This document shows positions 1 through 12,381 of a DNA stretch of 64,000 bases, piece by piece (positions within the stretch are counted from its first letter, which is position 1; every line of letters starts with the position of its first letter). The stretch comes from Arachnopeziza araneosa (Eukaryota > Ascomycota > Leotiomycetes > Helotiales > Arachnopezizaceae). The notes beneath the pieces are model-generated. The model did no database searches and was not told the origin of the DNA. It worked only from the letters and a program-made list of their open reading frames with translations. The translations under genes were made by a program, and so were the position numbers. The stretch is taken from NCBI GenBank assembly GCA_003988855.1, contig QYAI01000004.1:372001-436000 (forward strand), read 5' to 3'.

Positions 1-3000
1 TAGTTTGGAGGGAACATCCTTCGACTGAAGTAAGCTTGCAATTTCCCACAGTGTGGTTTCGTCAAAATCGTCATCACTGTCAGGATCAATCTCCATGCCT
101 TGGTCTTCATCGTCGTAGTCATCAAAGAATGATGATGAGTACGCTGAAGACTCGGGCTCAAGTTTTTTAGATCGAGAATCAAGCTTTGCGGTGATTGTTG
201 GAGCAGTTGGGATGAGAGGGTTGAATGCTGGTTGGTAGATTGGTTGGTCTGAAGTCTCGCCCCATGGGAATTGGAAAATGCCGAGAGTGTCTTTGTTTGG
301 AAGAGGGACTGGGCTCTCAAGGATATCTGGGAGAAATGTGATTCTTCTTGATTTTCGGGTTGGTGTTCGAGAAGCTCGGCGAGCCTTTATGCTTTGTGGA
401 CGAATGGACTTCGAACCCCACAGCCCAACGACCGAGATCCTCCTCGATGAGCGAGCCTTGCTCCAAAGGTTAAAGCTAATTATGGGCAGCGCATGTTCGG
501 AATAACGTTGTGCCGGTCTGATGTTCTTTGCCGGTGGTTCTGGAGATGCAACTAATTCTGATTCATAGGGTGGATTCCACATACGTCCGGCAGCTGCTTT
601 TGGTAAAGGCAGAGATTCTTTCCAAAGGGAAGCTTTCTCTTTACGTGCAACAGAAGCAACAGCTTTTCCTCTTGGCATCCTACTATCGAAATCTGAATCA
701 TCCGACTCAGTATCCGGTGGTGTTGGGCTTCCAACTTGAGCCCTCGCGACAGAAAGAAAGTTCAGGCTCTTTTTGCCGAGGAGAGCAGGTGCATTCTCTG
801 CATATTCCAATTGAGCGTCAGCAAGACGTTGTTGCCACACACTTGCTGTCGAATTGTCAGAGCTAGAACTAGAAGTTGTTGTAGATCTGTTCGATGAGCC
901 CTCAGGAGACTTCGGCCGTCCCAACATGCTATTCCTAATGCGTGCTCGCCTGGACAAAGCCTTCGGAGGAATCTTGGTTGATCTTTCTGGTTCTGGAACG
1001 GCGTCTCGTCGTGGCGTGGCGATGGCAATTGAAGACATGGAATCGCGATCCAAATTAGCTTTATTTAGCTGCCAATGATTTTCCTGGAGGCCCATCTCTT
1101 TCTCTAGATTTGCTAGCAGCTGGGAGCCGCGTGCATCTGGCCTTGAGCCTGCATTGGGAAGTCGCTTTAGAAGCGAGGATACTGAGTTTCTCCCGGGTTC
1201 CTCAAAGCGCTTTAGTTGAGCCTGGATCTCTTCGATGGCACGGCCTGGAGAGTCTGCAGGCGGTGATGGTTCAAGATTGCGAACGATTACCGTCGCTGCT
1301 CTACCCCTACGATTTAGAAGTAGTGGCGTTGGAGGAGGCATCTTACGCGCGGCTGTTGCAGATTTACGCCCCGAAAAGGTAGGTAATTCGTCACCGATTC
1401 GACGATGCCAAACAGGTTCTGGTGCTTTGTCACCTGGATATGGCTGGTCTGCCTCAAGGAAGAACGAGATTTCATTATCATTCATAATCGGTAAGATAGA
1501 ACCATTGTTTTCTTCTGAATCCATAGTTACTGTTATGACTTGTTCTCCTTGAGCTTCGATTCTCATAAATGAATCCCTTGCCATCTGAGGATTTTGGCTA
1601 GATTTCCTGTCGGGAATATAGGGTTTGTCTTTCATCAAGTTCTTCAATTTTTGTATCTCATCATAGACAGAGCGCCTCTTAGGCACTTCGAGTTGTGACA
1701 ACTGAGCTGAAGGTTGTTGAACTGGAATTTCTGGAACAGAGGGGACTAAAGCTGCATCCACCTCATCGGTGATGTTTCTATACGTGTTGGCGCTAAAACG
1801 GTATATTTGATGACTTGATTCATGTTTTGATGATTTTGGAGTTTTCGCCGACTTATCCATTTCCAATAGAGCAGTGGATGCAATGGTTGACCTCTTAGAT
1901 GCTCGGCTATCCTGCTCCATTTCTATTGGAGATTGTATAGGACTATCAACCAGAAAGTCGGAAGGCACACGACTCGAAGGAACTGATGATCGCCGTCTGT
2001 GAATGGATTGCCTTTTAGGCGGAGCCGGGAACAAAAATTCAATCTTCTCGTTAAAAGTCATGCTCTTTGTATTGGCCTTGAGAAGGCTTTTTAAATTTGC
2101 AGCATTGGTTGGAGGGGGAAGAAGAGGGAGAGGAGGCAAATTCGTCGGGCTTCCTGGAGCGGACGTGAAGACTGATTTCCGATTCCCGATTGAAGATCCT
2201 GATCTGCTTCGCCTATGTCCCAAAAGATCTTTCTCGGTATTTCGTTTAATAGGCCGAGGTCGATGAATGACCGAGTTCGAAGATTTTAGCGTGGTTGTGG
2301 GAGACCAGTGAGACTTTTCATTTAACTTGGCTTCTTGTGCTGCGGCATACATTTTTGGAGCCTGTTTCATAATTGAATCCACGATTCCAGGATTATCATA
2401 GACAACATCATTCATAAACATGACTGTTTGCGTCTTTCCAGGTTGTGTCATTGTTATCCTCTGAGCTCTTGGATTGGAAGGCAATCCGAGAGTTGGGTTT
2501 CGTTGTAAAGGTGTCTTTGGATTCAGGTCTTTGTCTTCAGCGCTGAAGTTAAAGTTGTTGGCATTCCTAGGTGATCGCCTTCGTACCTCTTCTCGGCCTG
2601 GAGAAAGTGATGCAGAAGTGGTGTTGCCTGATGCTGGTACGACTGGAGCTGGCTGGATCATACGCGACGAAATCTCTTTCCGCCTCACACTAATGCTTTT
2701 CCCGAGAGCCTCCTTCGCTGATACAGTGGGTGGTTGAGGAGCTGGCCGATTAGCCACAAGACGGGATCTAGCAATGGTGCCTTCGCGCCTCTCCCGCTCA
2801 TTAATAGCAGCCTGTGCTAGGTCGATCGTGACCATTCTTGCAAATGGTTGGACGCTAGGCTCTCCAATATCAGCACCTACTAGGGGTCCGGAAATCCCCA
2901 GACTTCGAACACTTGGTTTTGGTTGAGGAGCCTTTGAGAAATTGAACAGTCCCCGTTTCTGAGTTATAGCTGCAACTACTGGAATCGTAGCTACCGCAGC

Positions 3001-4227
3001 TGTCGGTGCCAAACCAACATCACTCTTTACCAATGGTGCAACTTGAGCTCCTTGCGAAAGGGGCGATGGAAAGATCCCGCTAGAACCTCGGTATCCAGGT
3101 CCATTTTTGGCATCAGTTTTATCAGATAGCTCTTTTCCTAATGACCTAATGCTCACAGTTGACTCATCTGCAAGCTTTGTAAAGCCTCGTGTATCGCCCC
3201 GAGGACCTTGGAAGACAGTAGGGGAATCACGGGGCGTCGCAGAGGGGTTGACAACGAACAATCCGCCGCTCTTAGTATATCTATGCCCGGAGACAGGTGA
3301 GCCATCGCCAATATTGCTCTTGAATATCTCACGCGATGGTCCTGTAGGAGTAATGAATGGTGACCGAGCCTCGGGTGTTGTTATCTCCTCACTTGTTGCC
3401 ATGAGCGACCCAGAGAAAAGAGTGATAACACCTATTACAAATTAGAATACAAACTTCATCATTGATAAAGTATGCTTACCAACAAGAATGAGCATTCCAG
3501 TCGAAGGCAGCACGGTTCTAAGGACAAGTAATATGCTTGGAATACCAAGAATCATAGGTATGCTCGTGCCAAACCATGCAATTAAGCCAAATATACTGAA
3601 AACTAAGGCTCTACTCTCATCCTGCCTGTTGCCAGATTTGTCGCCCATGTCTCGTAGCATTCCTAGTGAAAGGGCTCGAATCATGAGCGTCGAGATGATG
3701 ATACCATCCAACACTAACACGACAACTGATAGTGGAAGTACCGATGTACGAGCAACGCATGTTGGAGCGAAGTCTGGCCTCGTAAATCCAACCAAGACTC
3801 CTCCAGCTACGAATCTTACCAAGAGTATGATCTGTAATAGCAAACGTCCAGCGGTGACCTTCTTCCCATAGCCAACGGACCATAACAAGAATTGTTCCAC
3901 TGTCACCCTCGCTAGCTGATCCAACAATGTCGAGAATATCAATGTGGCCTGGCAAGGAGTGGCAGCCGTTACGGGAAGTAGAAGACTTATGAATTCGATC
4001 TGTGCCCACAGGGCAGCAAAAAATAAGAACAACACGAGGACCAGCCTCCGGCCGTCCTGCAACAAGCTCGATCCATGACCTTTGTAGTGTATGAATAACG
4101 CTCCCGATGCAGCCTGGAGTAAAATACCACTGCGCTTAGTTAGCAAGTGCCGAGTGAGGGACTTTCTCAAGATGCCATACAAAGAAAATGCTGCCACCAA
4201 AGTCTGGACCAAATCGGAAATACCCAT
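1..4227 (-). CDS. Large protein with multi-span membrane N-terminus and long disordered serine-rich tail (3' end missing)
   Basis: Two exons on the minus strand: 4227-3480 and 3431 down to the window edge, joined by a 48-nt intron (3432-3479, GTAAGC...TAG). The splice puts both long open frames in one phase, giving 1393 codons with no stop at position 1. The first ~260 residues hold about six or seven hydrophobic segments (for example LVLVLFLFFAALWAQIEF and LPLSVVVLVLDGIIISTLMI). The other ~1130 residues are low-complexity, rich in S, P, K and R. The visible C-terminal part is acidic (DDYDDEDQGMEIDPDSDDDF) and runs into a hydrophobic LWEIASLL patch. I do not recognise a characterised family. 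The head resembles fungal seven-span proteins of unknown role and the tail looks cytoplasmic; both are inference. The two exons could be mistaken for separate genes, but the splice signals and shared phase argue for one. Confidence 0.8.
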
Positions 4228-6093
4228 TTCGACGGTGGAAAGAATACTGTATGATACAAAGAAAGGAAATATATTATGAGTAAACCCAATCTATGGGAAA
4301 TGTCGAAGGAAATCAAAGATGATGAAAGTGCATCGTGGCTCGTCGTTAGGACAATCTCATGGTGACTACTAGCGACAACAATTGACGTCGTTGATACCAG
4401 CAGATAGGTATGTAGAAGTGAGACCTGGGGAGATGCACGAAATCAGAAAGAGCGGCAGCCACTGGGCGGCGACCTCCCGACACCACGTCCGGCGAGTTTT
4501 CAGGGCGAAAATAGCAAATCAGATAGCGGCCATGTCAAACAGCGATCATGTAGAGAAGCCAGGACTTGATTGGGTTGGCTCTCTCCCAAACGTCGAAGGT
4601 CCAGATGAATTGGAACACCATCTGTGACGCTGACGAGTGGCGGCATTGACGTGCGATACCGATATGGGAAAGCTTCCGGTTTCGAGAGGGGTGGATGGTT
4701 GGTGCTGAGAGCCTCATCGTTTAGGGCAGGGTCCTGCGCTGAAACCGACTGGGTTTCGCACGATGCGCGAGGTTTTCAGAAGCTTCCTCCGACGACTGGT
4801 ATGTACGCGAGAGTAAAGGCAGAAGCGTGCAGACGCTCGTTTGCTGTAAACTTTCAGCGTGCACCCAAGGACGACAGACGATCTTTTGGAAATGTGGTGT
4901 GGTTGTGCAAGGAGGATGTTTCGGGGAGGCGTCGCGGTGGGGAGAGAGAATTCTCTGCTCACCTCGCTTTCTCCTTTTACCGTGTTACCTCTCTGTGAGA
5001 GATGCTAGTAAATTGCGACCTTGGAGAGCGCTCAATAGTGCGTCAGGCTTTGTGACAGTGTCAACGTATAGCCTCAATTGCTCGGGGAGAATTCACGACG
5101 AGATACAGTTCCAGAGGAGGTTCAGTTGTCTTGGCGTCCCACCTCAGCGCCAGTGCATGTGCCCATTCCATCTTCTCTTCTCTTCTCTTCTCTTCTCGAG
5201 AGAAGGATGATGTCTTCAAGCGACCTCTGATGTATTCACCATGTACAGTTGGTCACGTTTCGATAAGTTTGGTTTAGACTCAGGTGTCGTCGATCAAAGG
5301 CAGCCCCCGGAAGGCCAGTGGAACGTCACCCATCGTTGGGTATAACTCTCGCTGCTGAACGGTTGGCTGGCCCTCCCGGGTCCACTGCCGCGGAGGTAGT
5401 TCCATTTCCACTGGCGTTAAAAAAAGAAGTGTAAGAAGAGAAGCTTGACGCATCATCTAGAATAAGGCTGAAAACCTCAATGTCTAGAGCTTCATCGACA
5501 ACTGTGTGTCTCTCCTGCCGTCTTGAACATCGGGTACTTCCGAAGGTAAATAATTGGTGTTCAGTCTGGGTGAACGGCGGGACTACTCACGTATATTCAT
5601 TGGAATTACGAGGCGTGGTCTTCCTCTTGTGTTGGAAAAGGGGCATAGCAGAGATACCTGAGCGGCTAACAGAGCGCTGAACAGCCTCAGGACTGGCGGG
5701 TAGGAGAGTAATAACCTGGTGAAGGAATGAATGTACAAAGAAAAGGTACCCAGTGATCTGACCTGATATCGAGTCTGTACTTTGCTTTTGCAAGCACCGG
5801 ACAAACAAACCTGATTTGTCCACAAGCGACCATGGCGGCCTCCTGATTGGCCAGCCTGCAAGGTTACAAAGAACCATTGGCCTCATCCAACACGAAATCG
5901 TACGACTCTTCGTCGAGATGATTCCCAGTCCCTCAGTCTTAGCAATGCAATCCCAATTTGCCCCAAGAACCCTCAGTTCATTTCTCGCGTGATTTATCCT
6001 TGCTCCAGTTTCTACTTGCAGATTCCTTCCCTCATTTTCCCGGCCACACAGGCTCTGGCCGCGCTCCTCTCAGAGGGGCCCACCTCGTTCATT
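4228..6093. other. Intergenic region between divergent genes (membrane-tail gene and SREBP)
   Basis: No convincing coding region is present. The spacer separates two divergently transcribed genes, so it should hold both promoters and probably a long 5' leader for the SREBP gene. A TCTTC microsatellite lies at 5171-5197. GTCACCCAT at 5325-5333 resembles a sterol regulatory element (ATCACCCCAC type) only in part. An ATTGG (inverted CCAAT) box lies near 5838. Short ORFs here overlap each other on both strands and look random. Confidence 0.5.
5171..5197. repeat. TCTTC pentanucleotide microsatellite
   Basis: About five tandem copies of TCTTC in the spacer upstream of the SREBP gene. Pyrimidine tracts of this kind are common in fungal promoters and 5' leaders. 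Confidence 0.85.
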
Positions 6094-8908
6094 ATGGCAT
6101 CGACAGAATCTTTCGACCCCTCTGGTCTATCTGGTATCTCTGATGCCTTTCAACCTTCATCCGGATTCGACAGCAGTGTGGCGTTCGACGACAATCTAAC
6201 CCTGGACGACAGTACTCTTTTCCCAACTGATTGGGACCAGCAGACGACTCCTCCTTACGAAGGACATCTCTACTCGACTCCACTCAACTGGGAACCACCT
6301 AGACCAAAGTACGAACCTCAAGCACGCGCACCCTATACGACAATGAGCACTCTCACTGAGGCTCAGCGGGACAAGTTGCGCGCCATCGCCATGCCGCAAC
6401 ACCTCCAGTATCGTGGGCTTCACAGCCCAAACTCTTCCGAAAGCGCCAAAAGTCACTCTCCTGAGAATCAACACGAAAGCGAGAGTCGAAAGCGCAAGTC
6501 CTCGGCCGAGGCGGATGACGAGGACGATGAAGACTCAAACCCACCAGTCAAGAAGACGGCCCACAACATGATCGAAAAGCGATATCGAACCAATTTGAAT
6601 GATAAGATCGCTGCGTTACGGGATAGCGTACCGAGCCTCAGAATAATGTCGAAGAGTGCGAGAGGCGAAGATACCGCCGATGATAGAGAAGACCTTCAAG
6701 GCTTGACGCCAGCTCATAAATTGAACAAAGCAACGGTATGTATATGTGACGAGAGACCTTTCATATCTCATTCCAGCATTGTGAGGCCTAGTTGTCCTCG
6801 CTCCCAAGACTACATCAGTGTCGCACCTTCTCTTCTCATTTGTATATACCATATCTAACGCCTCACAGGTTCTGAGCAAAGCGACAGAATATATTAATCA
6901 CTTAGAGAAGAGGAACAAACGTCTACAGCAAGAGAATGCCGAGCAGAAAGCTCGTCTAGCTGCTTTCGAAACACTGTTCCGCGCTGGCTCGATGGGCTTC
7001 AACCCAACACCTCCTATTAACAATCCATTCCAGTATTCTTCTGACTACAACACACCAGGCCCATCGCCAGTTGTGGATACACAAGGCATGATCCAAGTTC
7101 CTGAGGATATGCGAAGACTTCATGGCCAGGCTAGCCAGCAGATCTATCCTGTCCCTCAAGAGTTTTACCCAGATCGTCAACAACAAATGGCCGCCAATGG
7201 ATGGACGAACCCTGGCCTATACGGAAAGTTGATGGTTGGATCCCTAGCCGGCTTGATGATAATGGAGGGCTTCAGCGAGAGAGAGCAGAGCACCGAGTCA
7301 CCCGCTGGCCGTGGCCTCTTCGCTATACCAACACAACTGCTAAGACACCTCTCCTCAACCTTTTATTCCAATGCAGAGTTTGGTGTCCTAGGCTATCATG
7401 TCTCAGCTACCAATTCATTATGGTATCTGAAGCTTGTGCTCATACTCGGTGTCGTTCTTTATGCATTCTTACCGTCCTTTTTTATCCCAGGGCCTAAGCC
7501 AAAGAGCGGCAAACCTGCACAAGCGACTATCACTGCCGCACCATCCGTTGCATCGACTATCCAAGTCAGAAGACAGGCATGGCTCACTGCCATTCAGACT
7601 GTGTGGGTCCCAAGACATAACTTCTTTCTCGAAGCTGCTGCCCTTTGCTTGAAAATGGCCAAACTCAGTATGCGTAATGTCATCGGTGTTCAAGGATATG
7701 CATATGTTACTGGTATTACTCCACAACAAGAGGCTGCAAGAGTCAAAGCTTGGATGATCGCACTTGACGCTCAACTTGCTGGTGGAGATATGGAAATCAG
7801 CAAGAGCAGACTCACATTGACTCTGCTTGCCTCTGCCACGTTACCAGATACTCCAGCTCGTCTGATGTTGAAGGCTTTGCATATTCGTGTCTTGCTCTGG
7901 GAAGTGGGCAATGCCGGATTCAACGGATACTATTTGTTCCAGGAACTTGCAGCCAAGCTAGCTAGATGGAAGTGGAACGAGGCAAAGCAATTGCAGCAAT
8001 TCATCAACCACACCAAAACCCCACAAGAAGACAGGCTTCCAGATTATCTCATGGCTCTTCTCGAGCAAGACTGCGACGAGGTCCTTGTTGATAGCATTGG
8101 CCAACGAGCCTATAATCTTGCTTGGAACCTACCTACTACACACAATACTTACGATGTTAGTGATGGCATGGATAGCGTAGTTAGCGATTCTGCTATCCGA
8201 AGCCCTCTCGATGCAGTTGCAGCCTGGTATTCTAGCATTGTTTTGCAAAGAGCACTCACGAAAAGTCTTGAGAGCAAAGACGATGACCTCGTTGCCCAAG
8301 AGCAGATTGCCAACGACATCTCACTTGCTATTAGAACAGCACCAATTGGCTCGGGGCCTCAACTTCGCGCACTTGTTACCCGCTCTGTTTTGATCAAAGA
8401 AAAACGAGGAGCCAATATTGCAGAGGCAATGCAAGCTCTTGGTCCATTGGACAAGCAAAAGAACATGCTTATCCCGAGCTCAACTCTGATCAATGCCAGC
8501 ACTCCGTTAGCAGGCCTTCCAGATGTTCAGATGTCACTTCGCTGCGCAATGGCGATCGCTCATCTTGAACGGTTTCCATCTCCTGCGAAGCCTGAAGTTG
8601 CAATCCGCATCATTCGCACCATTCGGCCTATTAATCTCACTCTACTAGGCTTTACTGCTGCCTTCAAGCTGATGGGGCAGATCAATGATCACAATATCGC
8701 TGCTGGCTCTTGCACTAGTTCTTTCGAGAAACTTGCTGGTGGCCTAAGGATATGGATAGGCGGGAAAAATGGCGAGAAGAGTGGGTTAGACAAGGAGGTC
8801 AAAAGAGCAATAGTAGATCGATGTCTCGTAGTAACGAAGCGCATTGTCGGGATGGAGGACGCTGGGTATGGAAGTATGAGTGAGGAAGATGCGGATGAGG
8901 GTTGTTGA
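6094..8908 (+). CDS. srbA: SREBP-family membrane-bound bHLH transcription factor (Sre1/SrbA homologue)
   Basis: Exons 6094-6735 and 6869-8908 (133-nt intron inside the bHLH region) give 893 aa. The basic region reads [20 protein letters not shown] at about residue 156. Its RYR carries the tyrosine that replaces arginine in SREBP-type bHLH proteins and permits binding to sterol regulatory elements as well as E-boxes. Helix 2 and a leucine-rich zipper continue in exon 2. Two hydrophobic segments, near residues 330-350 and 400-420, enclose a ~60-residue loop, the hairpin topology of an ER-anchored precursor. The long C-terminal part fits the fungal SREBP C-terminal domain (DUF2014). In fungi this family controls ergosterol synthesis and hypoxic growth after cleavage by the Dsc/rhomboid machinery (family knowledge). 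The frame is open to an ATG at 5989. I prefer 6094 because [11 protein letters not shown] begins like homologues, and the extra 35 residues are hydrophobic and signal-like. Confidence 0.93.
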
Positions 8909-9458
8909 TCGACTTCTGCTTGTGTGCTTTTTAGTATTTTTTTGATCTTTTGTGCGCGTGCCAGGGTCATATTTTTGGATTGAGTGTGCATACTTGATTT
9001 GGAGAACATATTTGATTGGAGCGGGATGGCTCAGCTCACTGGAGAATAAAGGCGTTGGCAATCTTGCTCTGAGGGAACTCTCTTTCAGATCTTGTTATCT
9101 CCTGAAGGCGATGGGCTTGGAGAAATAGGATTCCCTCCAACAGGATTATAGAAATTTGAAGAGATGGTTTCTCTACTTACTCTTAACTAAAATAGTCCTT
9201 AGTTGTGCGTCGCTAATAATAACTAGACCTCCCAAAGGTGAATCTACCAGAATGTGATGCGCTATATAATAACCCGCATTGTGCCGCCCCTCCTTTTGAC
9301 ATGGATGACAAGATCGACGGTTGCACGTGAATTTATCTGCAACTCTAAAACGCTCACTCTTATTGCCTGTTGCCTGTTCCCCTCCATCTCGCTCTCAATA
9401 TCATGAGAGTCTTTCTTTTCAACCTTTATTAATCCTTATCAATCCAATAATCATCACG
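8909..9458. other. Intergenic spacer
   Basis: Holds the 3' end of the SREBP gene and the promoter of the S33 peptidase. No gene, RNA or repeat is evident. A TATA-like TATATAA lies near 9263, about 195 nt before the peptidase start. Confidence 0.5.
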
Positions 9459-11635
9459 ATGGAAAAAGAATCTTCAGATCTGCAGCCAGCGCTGTCACTC
9501 AATCAACCGAGAAGGAAAAGCCGTCTCAATTTCTGGTGCCATATTTGTATTGTTGTATCAATCATTCTTCTCTGCGTGCATCTCGCTCCAAATGTCGAAT
9601 TGAGTTACTTCTCTCACTCGGGGCCAATTCCCAATAATTTCGTGAATCCAGTCATTCATTTCGATCATGCATCTTCTGGTGGGCCAGAGTTCAGTTGGAC
9701 TTCTGTAGGATTCATATCCACGTCGTAATTGAGACCGAAACTGATGGACCCTAGGTGAAACCTTCGACCGAACTGGACTTTGTACCTTGTTTCAAAGGAG
9801 AAGACGTCACTTTTCAGTGTGCAATGCTGGATGTTCCTATGAACTGGAATGAGAAAGATGGGGAGAACGGAAAGAGAGTCCATCTTGCAGTGATTAGACT
9901 CCCTGCTCCTGTGGATGTTACGGACAAGAAATATGGAGGCGCAATTTTGATCAATCCTGGTGGTCCAGGAGGCAGTGGTATTTCAGCCGGAATGAGAATA
10001 GGCCCAGAAGTGACCAAAATTGTTGACACGGAAGAAAAGTATTTCGATGTTGTCAGTTGGGATCCACGCGGGGTGAACAACACTCAGCCCCGCCTTTCCT
10101 GCTTCCCCGACAGTTTATCAGGCGATGTGTTTAAATTAGCAGCAGAAGTGGAAGGGATTGAAGCAATAGGATCTATCTGGTCACGAACGAAGGCTCATGG
10201 GATGGCTTGCTCAGAGGCAGAGGATCCCAATGGGATGATAGCGCACATGAATACCCGGGTTGTGGTAGCCGATATGGTTGCAATCATTGAGGGTCTAGGC
10301 CAATGGCGAGAGAAAGAGGCTTTGAGCATTCTCACTCAAGATGACGTGTCTTGCAAAGACAGGGAAGAAGTCGTCTCAAGGACAAAATGGCAGAAGGGGA
10401 AAGAAAAACTCCTCTACTGGGGGTTTTCATATGGAACAATACTGGGAGCTACTTTTGCGGCAATGGAGCCAGAGAGAGTGGAGAGGGTCATCCTAGATGG
10501 CGTAGTCGACTCGACAGATTACTATACTCACACTTGGGAGAAGGATTTACAGAATACCGACGAAATTGTGGACAAGTTATATGAATATTGTGCTGAAGCT
10601 GGACCGTCAAGATGTGCTTTAAATACAGGGCATTCAACGGCGGAAGAGATCCGAAATTTAGTAGAAGGTCTGGCTGAAAATCTAAAAGAGGAGCCTCTTT
10701 CCGTCTTAGGACCACAAGGCCCTGAGATAATCACATACAGCGACGTGAGAGATCTAGTTCGGGGCGCGCTCTACTCTACCCTACAAAAGGCTCCAGAGGT
10801 AGTAGAGCTCTTAGCCGATATTATCTACGGCAATGGCACAAAGTTCGCCTCGCGGAAGTCGTTGGGCCATGTTCTCAGCTGTCCTTTGCGGTGCGGTGGG
10901 GAAAGGGAAGCAGCAACGGCATGTGAGAGTCCGGCAGCATCGTGGGAGGGTACGTCCGGAATTCACTGCAGTGATGGGCCGAGTTTCGAGGGAAAGACCC
11001 TGACTTGGTATAAAACAGAGCGGCAGAGACTGTCTGCTCAGAGTGAATGGCTAGGAGAATACTGGGCTCAAATACCATTATCTTGCGTTGCGTGGAAATC
11101 TAAAGCTGCCTGGAAGAGTTCACCGGGTGAGATACAGTCTACTTCTTATAGAAAAAGCTAATTGGAAGCAGCCGATATTAAGGGAAACACTTCGCATCCT
11201 ATTCTTTGGATTGGCAACAGCTTGGATCCTGTAACACCGGTGATAAAGTACGTTTATTGGCGTCGAGATCAGGAAAACGCTAACCAAGAGGAAAGTGCCC
11301 ATACGATGGCCAAAAAGTTTCCCGGTTCAGTTGTTCTACAACAAGATTCAGAAGGAGTAAGTATCCTCTCGAATCATCACCTCACATGCTCACACTCCTA
11401 GCACTGTTGCATTGCATCTCCGTCTCTGTGCACCGCAAGATATATAAGGAATTATTTCCATACAGGTGAGATTCCTCCTGCTGGCACCGTATGCCAGCCA
11501 GAAGAGAAGCCTTTAGTCGGAAGAACAGTGAGTGAGGAACAGAGAGTTTACACTGTGGACGACATCAAAGTGCTCAAGGCCTTGAGAAGCATTGGGGAGG
11601 GTAGGAGAGGTGATGGACCACTTTCTCCATTCTGA
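9459..11635 (+). CDS. Membrane-anchored S33-family serine peptidase (tripeptidyl aminopeptidase-like)
   Basis: Four exons: 9459-9704, 9755-11126, 11172-11356 and 11402-11635 (introns of 50, 45 and 45 nt), 678 aa. Residues ~24-45 form one hydrophobic segment after a basic stretch, so a type II signal anchor is likely. The alpha/beta-hydrolase core has the oxyanion loop INPGGPGGSG, the nucleophile elbow GFSYGT (exon 2), the Asp loop GNSLDPVTP (exon 3) and the catalytic His in EGHC at the exon 3/4 junction, followed by PSLCTA typical of the TAP-like C-terminal domain. The family releases short peptides from free N-termini. Intron choices were fixed by restoring these motifs: the exon 2 frame hits a stop after WKSSP unless the 45-nt intron is removed. 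The open frame extends upstream to 9321, but 9459 gives the compact N-terminus MEKESSDLQ. Confidence 0.9.
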
Positions 11636-12381
11636 AGATCAGACTCGTACCTTCACGCTCATTATGAATGTACCCAAAATTCTCGACACAGAAGAGCGAC
11701 AAGTGGCGGCTTTAACGACTTTTGTCTTCTCTCGTCTAAAAAGTCTTGAAAGTCTTGAAAGTCTTGAAAATCTCTTAGGTAACATCATCTAATGGCATTA
11801 TATATTTTAAGGTTTTGCCTCTAAAGACTCGCTCAGTATATATTTGTGTTTCTGTTACGCCAAACCTCTAGAATAAGATGTCATTCTTAGATGGCTGTAT
11901 TTCCTGACATCTCCGCCCACCATATATGCCCCACATTACTGCTCCCCTTCTCCACCAATCATGTCTCACTTATCTCAGCCAACCAATCATCTCACTTTAT
12001 CAGCCTTATCAACTCGCTCCAGCGATGATCAAGCTTCTCCGTACCACCTTATCGCATTTCCTCGGGCGTGGTGAACAGTCACCCACGGTCATCCAGATAC
12101 AGATGCTCTTCTCCGGCTGGGACTTCTGCCAGTGCGGGCGCTCCAATTGGGCGGACGTCTACTTGGTGATGAAGCCATGCGTTTCCGAGGATTTGGTGCC
12201 AGCTGGTCCCGTAGGAGGGATTAGAGTCTAGAGGTAAGGCAGGCTATCATATTCTTTCTTTCTCTCTAGCAGTATTTCCTCATTCCTGTTTCTTTCCACA
12301 GGAAATTTTCCCCAAAAAATTGGCTACTGTCGCTGGTGGTAAATCATCGTGCTGTTGGCGTGAGAATCAATCTTAGTTACA
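11636..12381. other. Intergenic: nitrite reductase promoter region
   Basis: A 9-nt tandem repeat (AAAGTCTTG, three copies) lies at 11740-11766 just downstream of the peptidase gene. The rest serves as promoter for nitrite reductase and carries four GATAA motifs (separate entry), two CCAAT boxes (about 11956 and 11982), and TTCCGAGG at 12183-12190, one base off the NirA/Nit-4 consensus CTCCGHGG. A 101-codon ORF at 11926-12231 has no recognisable content and covers these sites. Confidence 0.6.
11970..12053 (-). promoter_or_regulatory. Cluster of four AreA/NIT2-type GATAA sites upstream of nitrite reductase
   Basis: TTATC at 11970-11974, 11997-12001, 12006-12010 and 12049-12053 read on the minus strand as AGATAA, TGATAA, TGATAA and CGATAA. 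All four match the HGATAR consensus of the GATA factors that mediate nitrogen metabolite repression. They sit about 330-410 nt upstream of the start codon. Binding is inferred from sequence only. Confidence 0.65.

Noticed and set aside
3442..4227. Separate 261-aa membrane protein gene
   Set aside because: Its last 12 codons are intron; splicing at 3480/3431 joins it in frame to the large downstream frame.
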